The notes: generated by a model not told the origin, from the sequence alone. Shown: positions 36,201 through 48,010, counted from the first letter of the stretch. The stretch: DNA of 64,000 bases from Trichostrongylus colubriformis (GCA_963978905.1 OZ022256.1:49710001-49774000); one strand, 5' to 3'. Made by a program: numbers and translations.

Positions 36201-39200
36201 ACCTTTTATGTATGTAGGTTACTCAATAGGTCAAGACGCACCTCATTATCGCGGTGATATCGATGGGGGGGGGGGGGTGGTATTGCAAGTGTTCCGATAA
36301 TTTTTGTGGGTCCAAGTCTCCCATTAATAGGTTTGCCTTGCAAGACGATTGTACGCCACTAATTTCGAGGTCTTAGCTAGCAATAAATAGCTGGTCTACT
36401 TATGTCAAAGATAAAGATCGAAGATAAAGGCACATATTTGTGAAGTTAAATATGTAGTGAAGTAGCATACTTGTTACATGAATGATTAAGTTAGGCATCT
36501 TCCATTAGAGGCACTTTCCGCTATAATAGCATCAGCTATTTACCCTACCGCAGCCGATAGACCTCCGGGTAGCTGTCGAGGCAATACCCTTTGAGCGGCG
36601 CCACGAGGCCCCCTGGCAGCGCTGAGCCTGCGGGAAGCAACTGCAACTTCGCCCATCAACTGCGACCCAGCCCGGCATTGAACGAAGCTTTTTCCAAGGT
36701 GGCATTTACGTGGGCCCGTGATTCATGCGATAAGATTTGATAAAGAAGATATTCCAGTAGTTAATGAAACGGTCACTCGGGGATACAGGTGATATCTCGA
36801 GATTTCTCATGATATTATCCAACGGAAACTGATTCAGAGGCTCGATTTTACGCGGTAATTTCGTCCTAGGCCAGGTGTCAGGAGGCCGGCCTCATTTTTG
36901 CCTTTTTCGGGGGCTCCTTTCGGATTTTTCTTTCTCGGTGTACTCTTTAGCACCTCCAATTTCATAATTCAGCTCTTAAATCCAATCGAGGTAATCGCAG
37001 AATGTGCCTTTAAATACAATTTCTGACTAAAAGCAGATACGATCCATGATGAAGGTGGAAGCTAGTTACTGTAACAGTCCATAATACAATGTTTTTGTCT
37101 CACAAGAACGTTAATTCCGTCGTTTTTGTTGTGAATTAGGCGCCACACTACACCGGTGACCCGACCTCCTGGAACATTGGTCGGAAGATTTGCAGCCACC
37201 CATCGACGGGTACCCTGTACATCAGAACTGGTCCTGTTTGCATCGCTGTTCGCAGTCGTTTAGGGGATGGGATTATTTTGTTCTGGGACAGCTATAAGAG
37301 AACAGGTCGATTCCATTAATGGAATCCGCCTTCAGTGAATACCACTGGCCCTGTGTGTTGTCCCATTTAAGAGTTGAGATCATTAGGTTCCCACTGGTAA
37401 GGCGTTTCAGAGCTTCCCAGTACAGCACGAATAACTGAGCTGAAAATTGAACTGGTACGAGAATTATGTCATCAGTATAGGTAAGATTAGAAGAGGAGCG
37501 TCGTCAGCTCATTCAAAGTGATTGGATCGGCTCCCACTTGAGCCATTTAAACCTTCACCATGCTGGGGTCCCATATTTGTTATATTCAGGTGTTTTTACC
37601 GTACTGAATAGAGGATTTATGGCACTTACAGTGCTGAATTTGTCTTGTTACTCTGTAGACGAATAGCTTTATAGATGGACTGAAGTCAATGGTCCTTAAG
37701 TCGTCGTTAAAGGCAGCTTTAGGGGAAATTCGGACAAAATGTAAAAGAAGTAGTGAATATGAAAGCCGAGATGCCTAGTAACAGGACAGCGGAGAAAAAA
37801 CGGAGGGAAATGGCCACCCGAGAAATAGGACCCCTTCCCTCCGTTGGTTCTAGGCGCGGACGACCTTTCCATCAAGGGACGGGTAGTCCGCATAGGTTTT
37901 CCATTACCAAGAAGTAAACATAAAGGGATGTTCGGAAATGCGACAGCATCTATTTTCATGTGGTGAGTTTCAAGCTAAAAGTGAGAAAGCGCGCTGCGAT
38001 ACTTTCAATCCTGCCGATCTCCTTGACCAGCCTCATCGTGACCAACCATTAGTCACGTCGCCTGGAGGCGGGCTGCCCTAAACCAAGGCGGCTTGCCCTG
38101 ACGAGGCCGCCTCCACCACAACTCAAGGGGACGCCTTCCGCGGGGGATTTCGCCATGCATAGGTCTTTCACACCCGAAGTTTTTCACTGAGTGACTTCTT
38201 TTGGGATTTCTTATCACCCACATTACCCCAACACTGCTTTAAGGTGCGAGAAATTCGTTGCGGTGGACAATTTAACGCTACTCACACAAAAAGTCTCCAA
38301 TGCCTATATTACCAGATGCCTAACTAGTTGTATTTTGAATAATTTTATGGATTTTTTGGTTACTGAGCGTTCTCTTGGTTGGAATAATTTGAGATTCACG
38401 AAGAACACCTGTTTTCCAATCAGTGTCGGTTTGAGAAGAGACGAAAACATGCGCTCCCTCCCAAGCTCTCTCCATTGGCCCAACTTCGAGGTCTTGCGTC
38501 GTCAGGTAAATCCATTGAAGGCTTAATAAAGTAATAAAGGGAGCATACATCCTTCTGATCTTCGCTATAGAAAAGAGCTATTCATTTGCATGCTTTATAC
38601 ATTTTTATATACTTAGCATTTTTCATGTTTTTGCATGCATTTTACATATCCGTGAGACCTCATAAGATAATCTTGTGGATGGTTTTTCAATGACAATAAT
38701 AGGAATTACAAGCAAATCCCTCCCAAGTGGCACATAGGAGGTGGGTCATCAGCGGAGCGCGCGCCTGCGACGCGGCTGGCCTTGTTGATGTGATCGATCA
38801 ATATCACTTTGTTGAATATATAACATGTTATTATTGCTGAATCTCGAATGCTCCAAGGTCTTCAGTTTCGAGTATTGAAATTTTTTGTTCTTTCACCCAT
38901 GCATTGCTACTGCGAGCCGCATCGCGACTGCACGCTTCCCTCAGGTTGCGATGTTCTCGCTCCTTTTTGTATGGACAAATCGTTGGCGTCTCGTTCGTTC
39001 ACACTTTCATGTAGTCTACTTTTTCTTAATTTTCGAATTTCTCATATCATCTATTATTCAAAAATTCATACTGTGTTTCTCATTGGCAAAACAACGTTCT
39101 GTAGCATTTGCGTCATCCAGTTCTGATTCATCACCGCTTTCATCAGCTTCGTCATCGTCGATCGTATAGGTCGAACAGACGGACTTTCTTCTGTCATTTA

Positions 39201-41199
39201 TTGTTGGTACTCCTCTGCCGAATAGCGGACCTCGACACATTTTCTCACCTAATCAGTGGCTAATCCTCTCAGTCGACCGCCGCTGGCAGCTCACGCAAGC
39301 TCACCCTCGACCCTCGTCCATCCCTCTATTCATCGTTGAGACTCGTTCACTTTGTTTTACTCATCGTTCCATCTGTTGCCGGGTTACTGTAATCGCAATA
39401 TTGCTGGTTTAGAGTGCGGTGGTTTTACCTCTCAAGTTGTGGCGGCTATCTATCCAAATAGAGCACTTTTCTTCGGGACGCTTAGGTGAGCAAACACAAA
39501 GCGAGTGGTGTGCGCTCGCGATCGCGCATACATTCGCTCTGCTCAACACACTTTGTTGTTCCTGTGCCCAGCACTTCCTCTTTACCCTCGGCCACAACCG
39601 TCCATAGCCCCAAGAATCACCGTCAAGGAGAGCCCTTATGCTTTTTAGAAGTTCACAGATTGCTGTCCTTTCTTGCCTTTGTAGATCTCTTTCAAGTAAT
39701 ACTCGAATCAAGAAACCGTGGGAGATTGGGAATTTCCTGAAAGGATCAGCCACTGCTTGTGGCTTACTACCTTACCCTCACATGGGCAGCCCGGGCTGCC
39801 TTACTCGTAGTCCGGCTGCCCATTATACTTTATGACACTTCCCTGGCGCATTTCTTGGTTCATGTCCCGGAACATGGAAAAGGATGACACAGGGCTGCTG
39901 CCGAGAAGTGGGCGCGCGCCATTCCTAATGGGATCGTGCATTTTAAAATAGTTTTTTGGATGAATCATTACCATGTGAGGAGAAAAACTTATTCAGTGGG
40001 AATACATGAGCCTTGAAATATGTTAGCGACGTATTTTTCTTATATTTGCCAATGCCAATTGTGCGTTACCATCTAGTTTACCCCTTTTTTGAGGAAATCT
40101 GATATGTTTGCCGTATACGTTAACCATACGCAAACATATTTTTCTTCATTCTAATTCAGATTTATTTTATTCTGAGGCTGAACACCGAGGCCGTGAGTTT
40201 TTGTTCTTGCTCTGCGTTTATGACCTCTCGTTCAAACGACCTCTTGATTGAAACGGCTGAATCAGCTCAAAAAGGGTGATTTCAGCGACTGTCTGAAATT
40301 GGCAAATTTGCACCAGTAACCAGAGGGATTGGCGAATTCGGAACATAAAGTGTTTTCGAGCACCTCTTAGCCATCCGGTCCCGCATAGTGATACCTCCAG
40401 TGTATGAAGCGCACACGTGTACGGGGCACCTGTGTGTATCCATGGGTATCCTGATGTAGCTGTATATGTGAACATGTCACTGTTTACCTCTTAGACATTT
40501 CATTAAGTATGTGCCGCATGCATAATGCACGTGCTCAGCGTTTCCCAAGTGAAGTGGGCCACGCCTAACCTGCGCGTGTGTAGCCTTATGTCGAATTTGT
40601 GCTCTGCGGCGTCGCACTCGCGGCGCTATCAGCTCGACTTGCCAGGGCTGATTGGAATTCCGCTCAGGATGCATGGAACTGGAACCATGAAGCTCCTTGG
40701 AAGAAATAGCTGTTTATCTCATCATTATCTGAAAACAATAACTGTTGTTCATTAAAAAGACGAAATAGTAACATAAAAAATAAAAGAACAATGACATCAC
40801 ATGAAGAAATAATTAATTCAGACGTAAATCTTTGAAGGGAGCGTACACAGTGTACGCAACCACACGCGAAGAGATCCGACGTGTCGCTCTCCGTGCGCGG
40901 CCGCGCGAAAATTTTACATAAGGTCACACTTCCCTTACCTTCACCTCTGCAACCACGGTCAAGCTCAGCGTGGAGCGAAATTTCCGAAAATTACAATCTC
41001 CCTCGGTCGCTGTCACCGCCTGCCAGTATACTCGGAATGCCATTCTCAAGGAAAGGTCATCAATAATGACCTTTTCTCGTCGGCTCAAAAGTCGCGAGGC
41101 GGTCGTCGAGCATTCTCCGAGAAATTCCCACAGAACTCCTCCCCTCCATATTCCAACCCCGAGAACGAGCCCCTTCAGGATTCCTGGACCTATAGATGA
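30236..41199 (+). CDS. possible 3' part of a multi-exon gene, unknown protein
   Basis: Four segments have acceptor and donor motifs and compatible phase: 30236-30294 (2+57 bases, weak donor GTACCC), 31075-31134 (acceptor TTTCTTTCAG, donor GTGAGT; NSTSQPMLNNNGVFYSLPRR), 38424-38505 (acceptor CCAATCAG, donor GTAAAT, leaves one base) and 41027-41199 (acceptor CTGCCAG, ends TGA). The joined tail would be hydrophilic and rich in Ser, Pro, Arg and Lys, like an intracellular tail, and would finish …NPENEPLQDSWTYR. Third-position codon choice is strongly coding-like in the last exon. Introns of about 7.3 and 2.5 kb are full of transposons. Other frames in the 41 kb block are also open, so the chain is tentative. 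No family recognised. Confidence 0.3.
30548..30887 (-). pseudogene. coding-like minus-strand remnant with an apparent frameshift
   Basis: After a CCCTGTCAG acceptor-like site near 30870, a minus frame of about 66 codons reads …LEQLRSKCYYSKELEHTEKE… and stops at a TAA near 30658. A second frame, overlapping from about 30780 to a TGA at 30548, is also coding-like (…LENLQTWPQRYGSPGDLDDQ…). The two together look like one coding stretch broken by an indel, although an unrecognised intron is possible. Charged, helix-like content; family unknown. Confidence 0.3.
33040..33115 (+). repeat. tRNA-like repeat, family S-D copy 1
   Basis: GTGGCGTCGCTCCTACTCACGTGGTC with a following ATCAGATCTTGG block resembles 50137-50200 (GTGGCGTCGCTACCGCTCGC, GGGATCGAATCTTC). 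The second copy has a B-box-like GGATCGAATC. Confidence 0.45.
33504..34528 (+). mobile_element. 1-kb long-TIR element, family L copy 1
   Basis: It opens ACAAGGGAAGGACCCC and closes with GGTCCTTCCATTGT; the two arms, each about 140 bp, are inverted copies of each other (CGAAGTGGCCATTCGGAATG against CATTCCGAATGGCCACTTCG with few changes). The interior (33660-33760) has tRNA-like text (GGTTCAGTGGTAGTGC, GAGGGTTTGCTCCCC). A second copy lies at 42873-43891. There is no transposase. Confidence 0.8.
34541..35345 (+). mobile_element. composite of family B inverted-repeat elements
   Basis: Blocks typical of the 12556-13123 element recur here more than once: GGAATCGTCCACGGAAAATG (34771), CTCCCCAAATTCTCGGCCGG (34887), GACTTTGTGGTGCTGTATCT (35063) and TTTTTCGCGTG (35100, 35240). 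The order suggests two overlapping or nested copies. It abuts the family L element on its left. Confidence 0.65.
35366..35605. mobile_element. TIR element with G/C homopolymer in the ends, family I
   Basis: The ends GGTGCTATCGCAATG followed by a G run and a C run followed by CATTGCGATAGCACC are exact inverted repeats outside the homopolymer. A related single end lies at 59590-59628 (C run, then CATTGTGATAGCACC). The 240 bp element is non-coding. Confidence 0.8.
35877..36162 (+). CDS. possible internal coding exon, unknown extracellular-like protein
   Basis: A long plus frame (open from 35805) ends at a good donor, GCCG|GTGAGA at 36162/36163. The last part is strongly protein-like: …LNDPWIRLPENVTLMIHLTE… with possible N-glycosylation sites NVT, NKS and NFS. 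An acceptor may be TCCTATAAG (35876) or ACGTCCAG (36001). It leaves one base, so it does not join directly to the 38424 segment. Family unknown. Confidence 0.25.
36505..37013 (-). mobile_element. TTAA-type MITE, family F copy 2
   Basis: TTAGAGGCACTTTCCGC starts it and GCAGAATGTGCCTTTAA ends it. The interior GGCGCCACGAGG and CTATTTACCCT blocks are reverse complements of those in 7297-7620. It is longer than copy 1, probably by an internal insertion. Confidence 0.72.
37707..38242 (+). mobile_element. TTAA-flanked element, family D copy 3
   Basis: TTAA lies at 37707-37710 and 38239-38242. The left end is TTAAAGGCAGCTTTAGGGG and the right end TTACCCCAACACTGCTTTAA. It matches copy 2 in direct orientation and copy 1 in inverse orientation. 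Confidence 0.8.
39070..39240 (-). CDS. possible first coding exon, unknown acidic protein
   Basis: On the minus strand an ATG at 39238-39240 opens a frame beginning MCRGPLFGRGVPTINDRRK, followed by an acidic run (IDDDEADESGDESELDD). It could leave at a donor CACA|GTATGA near 39070, with one base left over; otherwise it runs to a TGA at 39058. The codons are worm-like. A CTGATTAG acceptor-like site lies 10 bases before the ATG, so it might also be a trans-spliced start. The next exon was not found and the family is unknown. Confidence 0.3.
40584..40923. mobile_element. family M TIR element, copy 2 with an internal insertion
   Basis: CCTTATGTCGAATTTGTGC at the left and GCGCGAAAATTTTACATAAGG at the right correspond to the ends of 5433-5618. 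Internal blocks CGACTTGCC, TTGGAATTCCGCTCAGGA and ACACGCGAAGA also match. About 110-150 AT-rich bases (40690-40845) are extra relative to copy 1. It ends about 100 bases before the candidate 41027 exon. Confidence 0.7.
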
Positions 41200-42594
41200 A
41201 CATGTGCGGAACTGTAGTGATCCGTCCATTAGATCATACCACACCATTGATTGCGCTTGTTTTAGACTACAATATTTTGAAAAAATCTTGTTGTATCACG
41301 CTCCGCCTGCTCTTGTTGGAATGTGCTTGTCGTTGCGTCGAAGAAGCTTGTAAAGCACAAAAGTAAACACTCAACGTTCACTGAACGTATTGCGTCATAC
41401 GTATGTATGGTTTTTTGTGGTATTTGCACTTGTTCTCCACTGAAGTACCTGATTACAGAACCACTTGGTCGAGGCTTTAGCGACAGGGCAGGCAGCATGC
41501 CTTTCGAGCTCACTATTCGTCGAATACACCACTCATCACACCATTAAGGGCAGGCCGGCCTCCCTTGGAACGTCCTTACTGCTGGGGACTTGTGACTCGA
41601 TTGCGTGGCAATACATTCGGTTATTCCAGAGTGCGCTACCAAAAGCCCGTACGCTTCGCGAAATAATCAAGGGATGAGAAATCCTACCAGGATGACAGGG
41701 TTGGGAAAAATAATTTTGTGCACTACGATGAGTATGGGGGTGAATGTCAGGCGATAAAAGCGAATGTAATGCCCACTTCCTATGCCGTTTGCCCTGCTGA
41801 AGGATGCCACATTCCATCTCCCGCAAAAAACATCACTGTTAGCATTCAGTGAGGTTGTCGTTAGGCAATTTTTTGTACTCCTTTCACTTTCACACCCTTC
41901 TCCATGACTTCCCAAGACAAGAATTCGTAGCCTCCTGCGACTGGTTTCTCTTTTGCTTGAAGCATACCACGCTGTTAACCACACCTTGAAAACGGTTCTT
42001 CAGCAATGGTTCTCAAGTAAGGCCTTTGGCTTCAAACAAACCCCATATGGTGCCGTTTTTGAGGGCCGAAAAAGGTCTTTGGGTGTGATAGAAAGGACTT
42101 GGCATCGTTCAAACCCTAACTAGCGCTATACTCTTCAGCTGAATCGTAGCAGCAGTTTGTTGTGCAATGGCTTTCCGTGATCATATCTCTTTTTTATGAC
42201 CGCTGTTTGGAATTCTCCCGTCGTTTTACACAAGAAAATTCTTTCGTCGACTACAGTAACCTACGGCCACCCATACATTATGTGTTAGATGAGCGATTGT
42301 AACATGAGAAAAATACCACATTAATTCCCAACGGCTGTCGACATGGTCTGTAGGGGCTTCCACGTTGGCTGTTTGATTTCAAATGGAAATATCTGTGGCG
42401 GTATCACCTATTTCTTCCATAGAATCTGTGCATCTGTTTGGCGTTTGGTGAGTACTTTGGGATTTTGAAAGGGCCTAATGCTCCTTAGTCCGTGGTCATT
42501 TACGTTTTCAAAGGACGTCTTATTGATTACGTGGCCCCATAATAAACCCACGATTTCTTATGCTTGAATCCTTCCCAAGGTATCCCAAAGTAAA

Positions 42595-42670
42595 AGTTAT
42601 AGAGACCCCAAGGTAAATGAGCTTCGGACCAGTCGGTCCAAAGCTCATTTACCTTGGGGTCTCTATAACT
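42595..42670. repeat. perfect 30-bp-arm hairpin
   Basis: Arms 42595-42624 and 42641-42670 are exactly complementary over 30 bases. The 16-base loop itself contains GGACC.AGTC.GGTCC, which can extend the stem. No transposon ends are visible outside it. Confidence 0.92.
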
Positions 42671-42872
42671 CATTTATTGGCCCGTAATCTGTGACCGATG
42701 CGTTCTGAAGAAATGAGTGTGACATCCGGTTTTCACCACCCCCAACGCGCGATGGTAAAAAAGCGATAGTGAGGCACGACCATCGTACTTCCTCCACTCG
42801 CTGTCGTTACCACTGATACTTTCCGTATGTGTGTTCGGTACTTTTCCCAATGTATGTTTTGTTCCAACTCTT

Positions 42873-43891
42873 ACAAGGGAAGGACCCCAGGTCGAAGTGG
42901 CCGTTCGGAATGGAATACATATGGTCCGACGCATTTTCGGACGCTGATCCCGAATCTGTATTCGAAATTTGCAGAACGATTCGCTGAGCAAAGTTATGTA
43001 GGTTTTTCTGTGATTGGGCACTATTTCATCAGCACGGCCGCTTGCTTAGCAAGCGACGGCCTCAGTGGCTCATCGGTAGTGTTCCGGATCTGCAGGACAA
43101 GGTACATGGGTTTGCTCCCCGCTGGTGTGGGTTTTTTGCACTTTGTGTTTAATTGTCAGTAAGTGCTTTTCTTTCACTTCTGGACTTTTCCTTGTACTGG
43201 AACCTACCGCAACCATCACTCTGCCACTTTATTTACAACACTTACAATACTCACAGGGGAAGCATATCAGGCCGAAGAGACTGCCATAACACACGAATTA
43301 GGCATTGTTGCGTAAAAAGATTATGATATTCGCCCAGAGGGGGTCGAATTACCCCTCTGTGCAAATTTTCAGCCAAATCCAGTTTTTGGTGCAACTTCGG
43401 AAAATTGGGGGTGGCCAGGGGATAAAGTGGTAGTTTTTGAATTTTTTCTACAGAAAACCCTGCAACCTGAACAAGATAGCTCACACATACCTTTTACACT
43501 TGCCCATCGCACTAAATGTACGAAACAAGCGTCAAATAGGAGCATTTCCTAGGCAAGGGTCAACGACTTCTCTTTTGTTCAGTGCTGCCACCCAATAGTC
43601 CATGAATTTTTCCGAAATTTGGTCAAAATCTCGAATCGGCTAAAAAGTTGTCCCTTGGGGTAATTTGACTCCCTGAATACGAAAATCGCCCTGGTTTTGC
43701 GCAAGAACGTGATAAGGGCTTCCAAACCTACCATATGATAGTACTGTTTTTTCAAAAAAAAACTCCATTACTCCGCCCAGAGAATCGTTCTGCAAATTTC
43801 GAATGCAGATTCAAGATCAGCGTTCGAAAATACGTCGGACCATATGTATCCCATTCCGAATGGCCACTTCGACCTGTGGTCCTTCCCTTGT
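42873..43891 (+). mobile_element. 1-kb long-TIR element, family L copy 2
   Basis: It starts ACAAGGGAAGGACCCC and ends GGTCCTTCCCTTGT, with inverted arms of about 140 bp. It is collinear with 33504-34528, including the tRNA-like interior (GGTTTGCTCCCC) and the block ACGAAACAAGCGTCAAATAG. No obvious target duplication could be read at either copy. Confidence 0.82.
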
Positions 43892-45208
43892 TAGTTCATT
43901 TGCGATATGCTTTTGAGCTGATTTTGTACCGAGTTCAGAGTTCACATGAATTCATGAACTGGCCGTGGTATGTCCTTTGCGTTTCTTTTTCGTCCACATT
44001 TCCAATACAACAATAGGCGCGGTCGTTCTGTCATCTGGCCCTTGTCAAATGGTCACATTAGCCGGGTATCGGCAAATAAACGCTCAAGACACACACACCT
44101 CAAGCGCCTCCAGATATCATTGCCACAATCTCCGGACCTGGCTGAGTCGGCTAATACCTTTGTCGACGACTTCTAATTGTGCGATACACCAAAAATTTTT
44201 TTAATTGAGAGCCAAGTGGGACCGTTAGGAGGTCAATCTGATAAGATAGCGTGGTGTAAGTGTCTCCTAAAGCACGAGACTTTTAAAAGACACTTATCAT
44301 TAGCACTTTCGATATTAGTTATTTTATGCTGTAAAATATTATATTCACCAAATACCTCAGAGCCTGTCCACATTTGCTATCAGCGGTAGCGCAGGTATCT
44401 TACAGTACCATACCACCTGTACAGTGGAAAGTGAGAAGACTCATTCCGTGACCATTACTATAGGTTACCACGAGAGAATAGGCAAACATCCAAGAGAGAT
44501 TCCCAGGTAGCTAATCTCTGAGCTAACGATGATTCATGATGCTTCATTTTCTTAATGGTTTCGCAGTGAAGATGATTCAGATTCATTTAAGTGGCTGAAC
44601 TGCTAACTTCTCAAATAAAAAAAATTAGGTCGTTCAGTTTGCATGACAACCATAAAAACAAGCGGCTGGCAAGTTGAGAGATAAGCGTGTCCTGCAACAA
44701 TGTTCCACCTCATCCGCATTCCTTTAAAGGAACGGTTTCGAAGTTTTTAACAATCCGCTATTTCTTTGAACTTTTTTTTTTTCACGTTTTCAAGGAGTTT
44801 CCTGATGTCTAAAGCATTACGTGTAAACCTTCAACGATGCGTTTTTTCTCCATAGTCGTTTATCTGTAGCACTTCTCGCTCCTCACTGCTCTCAAGATCG
44901 CTCTCTAAGTTGTTCCTGGAGTTGTTCCTGGACAACATTCCTTCCCCCTACTTTATTCATCACTTTCGAGTGGGAACTCGTTTTGACCTGCTTTTTGAGA
45001 TTCTCCTTTTTTGTTTCACTTCATTTTGGATGACTCTAGTGTTACAGTATGATGTATCATTTAGAGATCCTTTAGGTCCATATCCATTGCATGTTTAGTG
45101 AGAGTAAACCTCACCCAAGCATACTGCTCCTACTTTCCCTCCTGGCAATTCATAGTGATTATCTTCGTATATTTTAATCGGATGGTAGGCCCCTTCCGCT
45201 AAATGGGC
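43892..45208. other. no gene recognised
   Basis: Short open frames only, none with convincing splice context. Confidence 0.4.
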
Positions 45209-45352
45209 CTCGTTAGCCATGCATACAGAAGCTAGGCTGGGCCGCGTGCTGTCGCGATGCGTACACACTTTGCGCGACCGCGATCGCGTGCCGTAGCTGA
45301 AGTGACGGCGAAGACATCGGTTCGCAAACTGTGTCTGATAAGATGGAAATGA
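45209..45352 (-). repeat. dispersed repeat H, copy 1
   Basis: It shares GGCCGCGTGC, CGATGCGTA and GCAAACTGTGT blocks in order with 49225-49352. Minus-strand frames across both copies give similar peptides, but that simply follows from the DNA similarity. Confidence 0.55.
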
Positions 45353-47216
45353 ACACGCGGCCTGTACTCGGTGGTTCACGCATATTGCAAGTATTGCAAG
45401 GATTTTAATTATGGGAGAGTAGGGAGCCCGGCGTATCCTTGATAAACTAATTCATGTTATTCATGATTTTCTTCTTACTAATCGTTCTTTCCACAAAATA
45501 TTTTTAATATTACGCTCTGTTATATGTAGATTCAGATTCTATCTCAGTTTTCTAGTAACATAGTATAAATATGTATCATTATGATGTTATAACAAAAAAT
45601 AAATAAATTCATAATATTGTGACCTAAATAATTAGCGTGGAGATGTCGAAATCGAAGCTTAATATCCCACCAGGCTCTTCACATATGACACCACGGAATT
45701 CGTGGGAGATCCCATATCGGCCAGTGCTTCCGTCCGTTTCTGGGTAATCCGAACCATTGTGAAGATGCCACCCACCCGGCTCTTATCTCAGTTTTCTTTG
45801 CTCTTCTGCCGGGTGTGTCTTGAATTTCTAAGGAATTCAGTCTTGTGAAAGCTTTTATTTCACTCGTTTCCCACGCCTGAATTGCATTTCATCGATCATG
45901 CACACCATAGGAAAACGCTTTTTTGTTTCCATCTGAATGCTTCATGCGCATTCCTCATTGGTCTATTCACTTTATTATTCTGGTTGAAGAATGGCAAGTG
46001 GGGGTGATTTCAGTTGGTGATTTTCCTAGGTTTGACTAGGGACGAGACACGTTGGATTGAAAGGATGGCGATAGTTTTCAGATTATTTGTGGAACATTTT
46101 TCAATTTCGTGGGGCGATTCTTGCTCTGAAGATCCACGTCATGGACCTTATGGCTCCGACCTTTGGTCTAATCTCCGATCCTCTCTCATCCAGTCTTCAG
46201 TCGTCTCCACAGATTAGAAGTGAGCGAAGTAGTGCGCCGTTGAAGCGTCACTAAGAGGTCTTGACGGCCAAGGAATTGCTCATTGAACAATTAGGGTTAG
46301 TTGAAAGGCCGGGACTCGTATATTGCTCTTCGAAAAACCAGAAAAAGACGTTTTCTGCACATCAATGCCGATAGACTTTCCTTCTTTTATGACTTCAAAG
46401 AAGCAAGGAGGAATTTCTCTTACTAACTACTGATAGCCCCCCCCTCTACCGCCAGCCTTTCGTCCCATCCTAATATGCCATTTTCTCGTGACAAAAGCTT
46501 CCATACGCTGGCCACGTGGGGTCTAAATGAGGTCAATCGCTATTAATCCCCTCAAACAATTTCCCTCACTGCCTTCGATGAATGAATGGCTAACCCGCTG
46601 AGCACTTAACCTCATGTCAGAGCGATGTTCTCTCGCTTTATAGGACATCCTGAATAGCCGCCAGACACGCCCCCGGTCCCACTCATTCGCTTTTGTTTGT
46701 TGCGGACATTAATCTGTGGCTCTCCATCAGACGAAACGTCATCACACATTTCTCACTCATCAGTCCAGGATGTGGTTGGTCACCTGACTGCTCACCTTTT
46801 CATTAAATGACCACGTCTCTTTGGGCAAGTATCGGATTGAAAATTAAGCATTTTGTTCTTCTTTGTTTACTCATTTTGAATAAATAAGTAAGTAAACTAG
46901 TGCAAGATCCTCTATTTATTTTAGTTTAGAAATAGATATATGCCTCCCTGCTTACGTTATATGTACAGAATACTGCCCTTACAAAAGTTTCCACGCAGCG
47001 CTCTCGTGGAGGAAGAGGATAACGTGGGCAATTAGTTGGCCCCACATTATTGCCATTGAAAGATAAATAATATAATCAGAATACATTAAATGCAGGGGAA
47101 CATGAGAACAGTTCCTCCTCTTCTTTCGAACACGGCAGTTACTATAACTTTTTGAACTGAATTAATTCAACTGTAAATAAAACTGGATTGGCTTTAATGA
47201 ACTCTACGGTTTTGCT
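45353..47216. other. no gene recognised
   Basis: The longest frame is 67 codons (46014-46217, plus), with no domain I recognise. There are AT-rich stretches around 45480-45620 and 46850-46950. Confidence 0.4.
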
Positions 47217-47345
47217 GCAAGGATGCTGAGTTATGAGCGGAAGGTTCATCGTCAGACGGGACCCGAACCCGCATTTCATCCTTCGGGTGCGAGTTCCGTC
47301 CGACACCGAAGCTTTTGCCCATAACTCAGCATCCTTGTAGGAACT
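47217..47345 (-). repeat. tRNA-like SINE with inverted flanks
   Basis: CAAGGATGCTGAGTTATG at 47218-47235 is repeated inverted at 47319-47336. The reverse complement holds GCGGGTTCGGGTCCCGT, a B-box-like T arm. The same CATAACTCAGCAT word trails the copy at 6165-6262. Confidence 0.6.
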
Positions 47346-47924
47346 TTCGCATCGCGAGCTGCGGCGGTAAACAGCAGTTATCAAAAATCAGAAATATCAA
47401 AATCTATGGTTTTGATTTATCCATCTGAAATCAACTGCAATTTCAATTGCGTTCCATTATCCTCTCGCATGCCCCCCCCCGTTCTTTCCTTTTTGGGACT
47501 GTGGTTCGGTGGTTCTGTGTTTGGATCAACTGAAAAGGTGGGGTCCTGCGAAAGTAAAGTCGTCTTCGATCTTCCATGATGCACTTCTGAGCTCTTCGGG
47601 CTCTTACGTTCCCAGATTGCTGCTCGCTTTTTTCTGACTATGATAACCCAATCCGCTTAGGATTCTTCTCCTTGGTCTCACATCCCTATGTATAATATTA
47701 ATGTACACTTTCGTTAGATAAGAACCCACTCAATGGGCCAACTCTGGGAAAAGTATCAATGTCGATTTGCTCCGCGACAGAGTGAAAAACGCGGCCCATA
47801 TTCCTCCATGGGACCTTCCCAGAGTCAAGTCTATCTCAGCTGATTATCCTTACTGAGTTACTAAACTGGATTCTGGTGATTTTCATTCCTGGTAACTAAT
47901 GAACGCTACCATAAGGACTTTGAG

Positions 47925-48010
47925 CTATGTTAGGTGGTGTAGTGGACAGGCAAAGTGCTCAGAACACATAATTAGGGTTCGACTCCCATCTGCAACTGAC
48001 CGCTTTGCGA
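47925..48010 (+). repeat. tRNA-like SINE fragment
   Basis: GGTGGTGTAGTGGACAGG (A-box-like) and GGGTTCGACTCCC (B box) lie at tRNA-like spacing, but the outer sequences do not form an acceptor stem. Confidence 0.5.

Noticed and set aside
45095..45379. Related peptides encoded at 45.1-45.4 and 49.2-49.4 kb (minus)
   Set aside because: The similarity comes from a dispersed DNA repeat (H); the frames open and close at different places.
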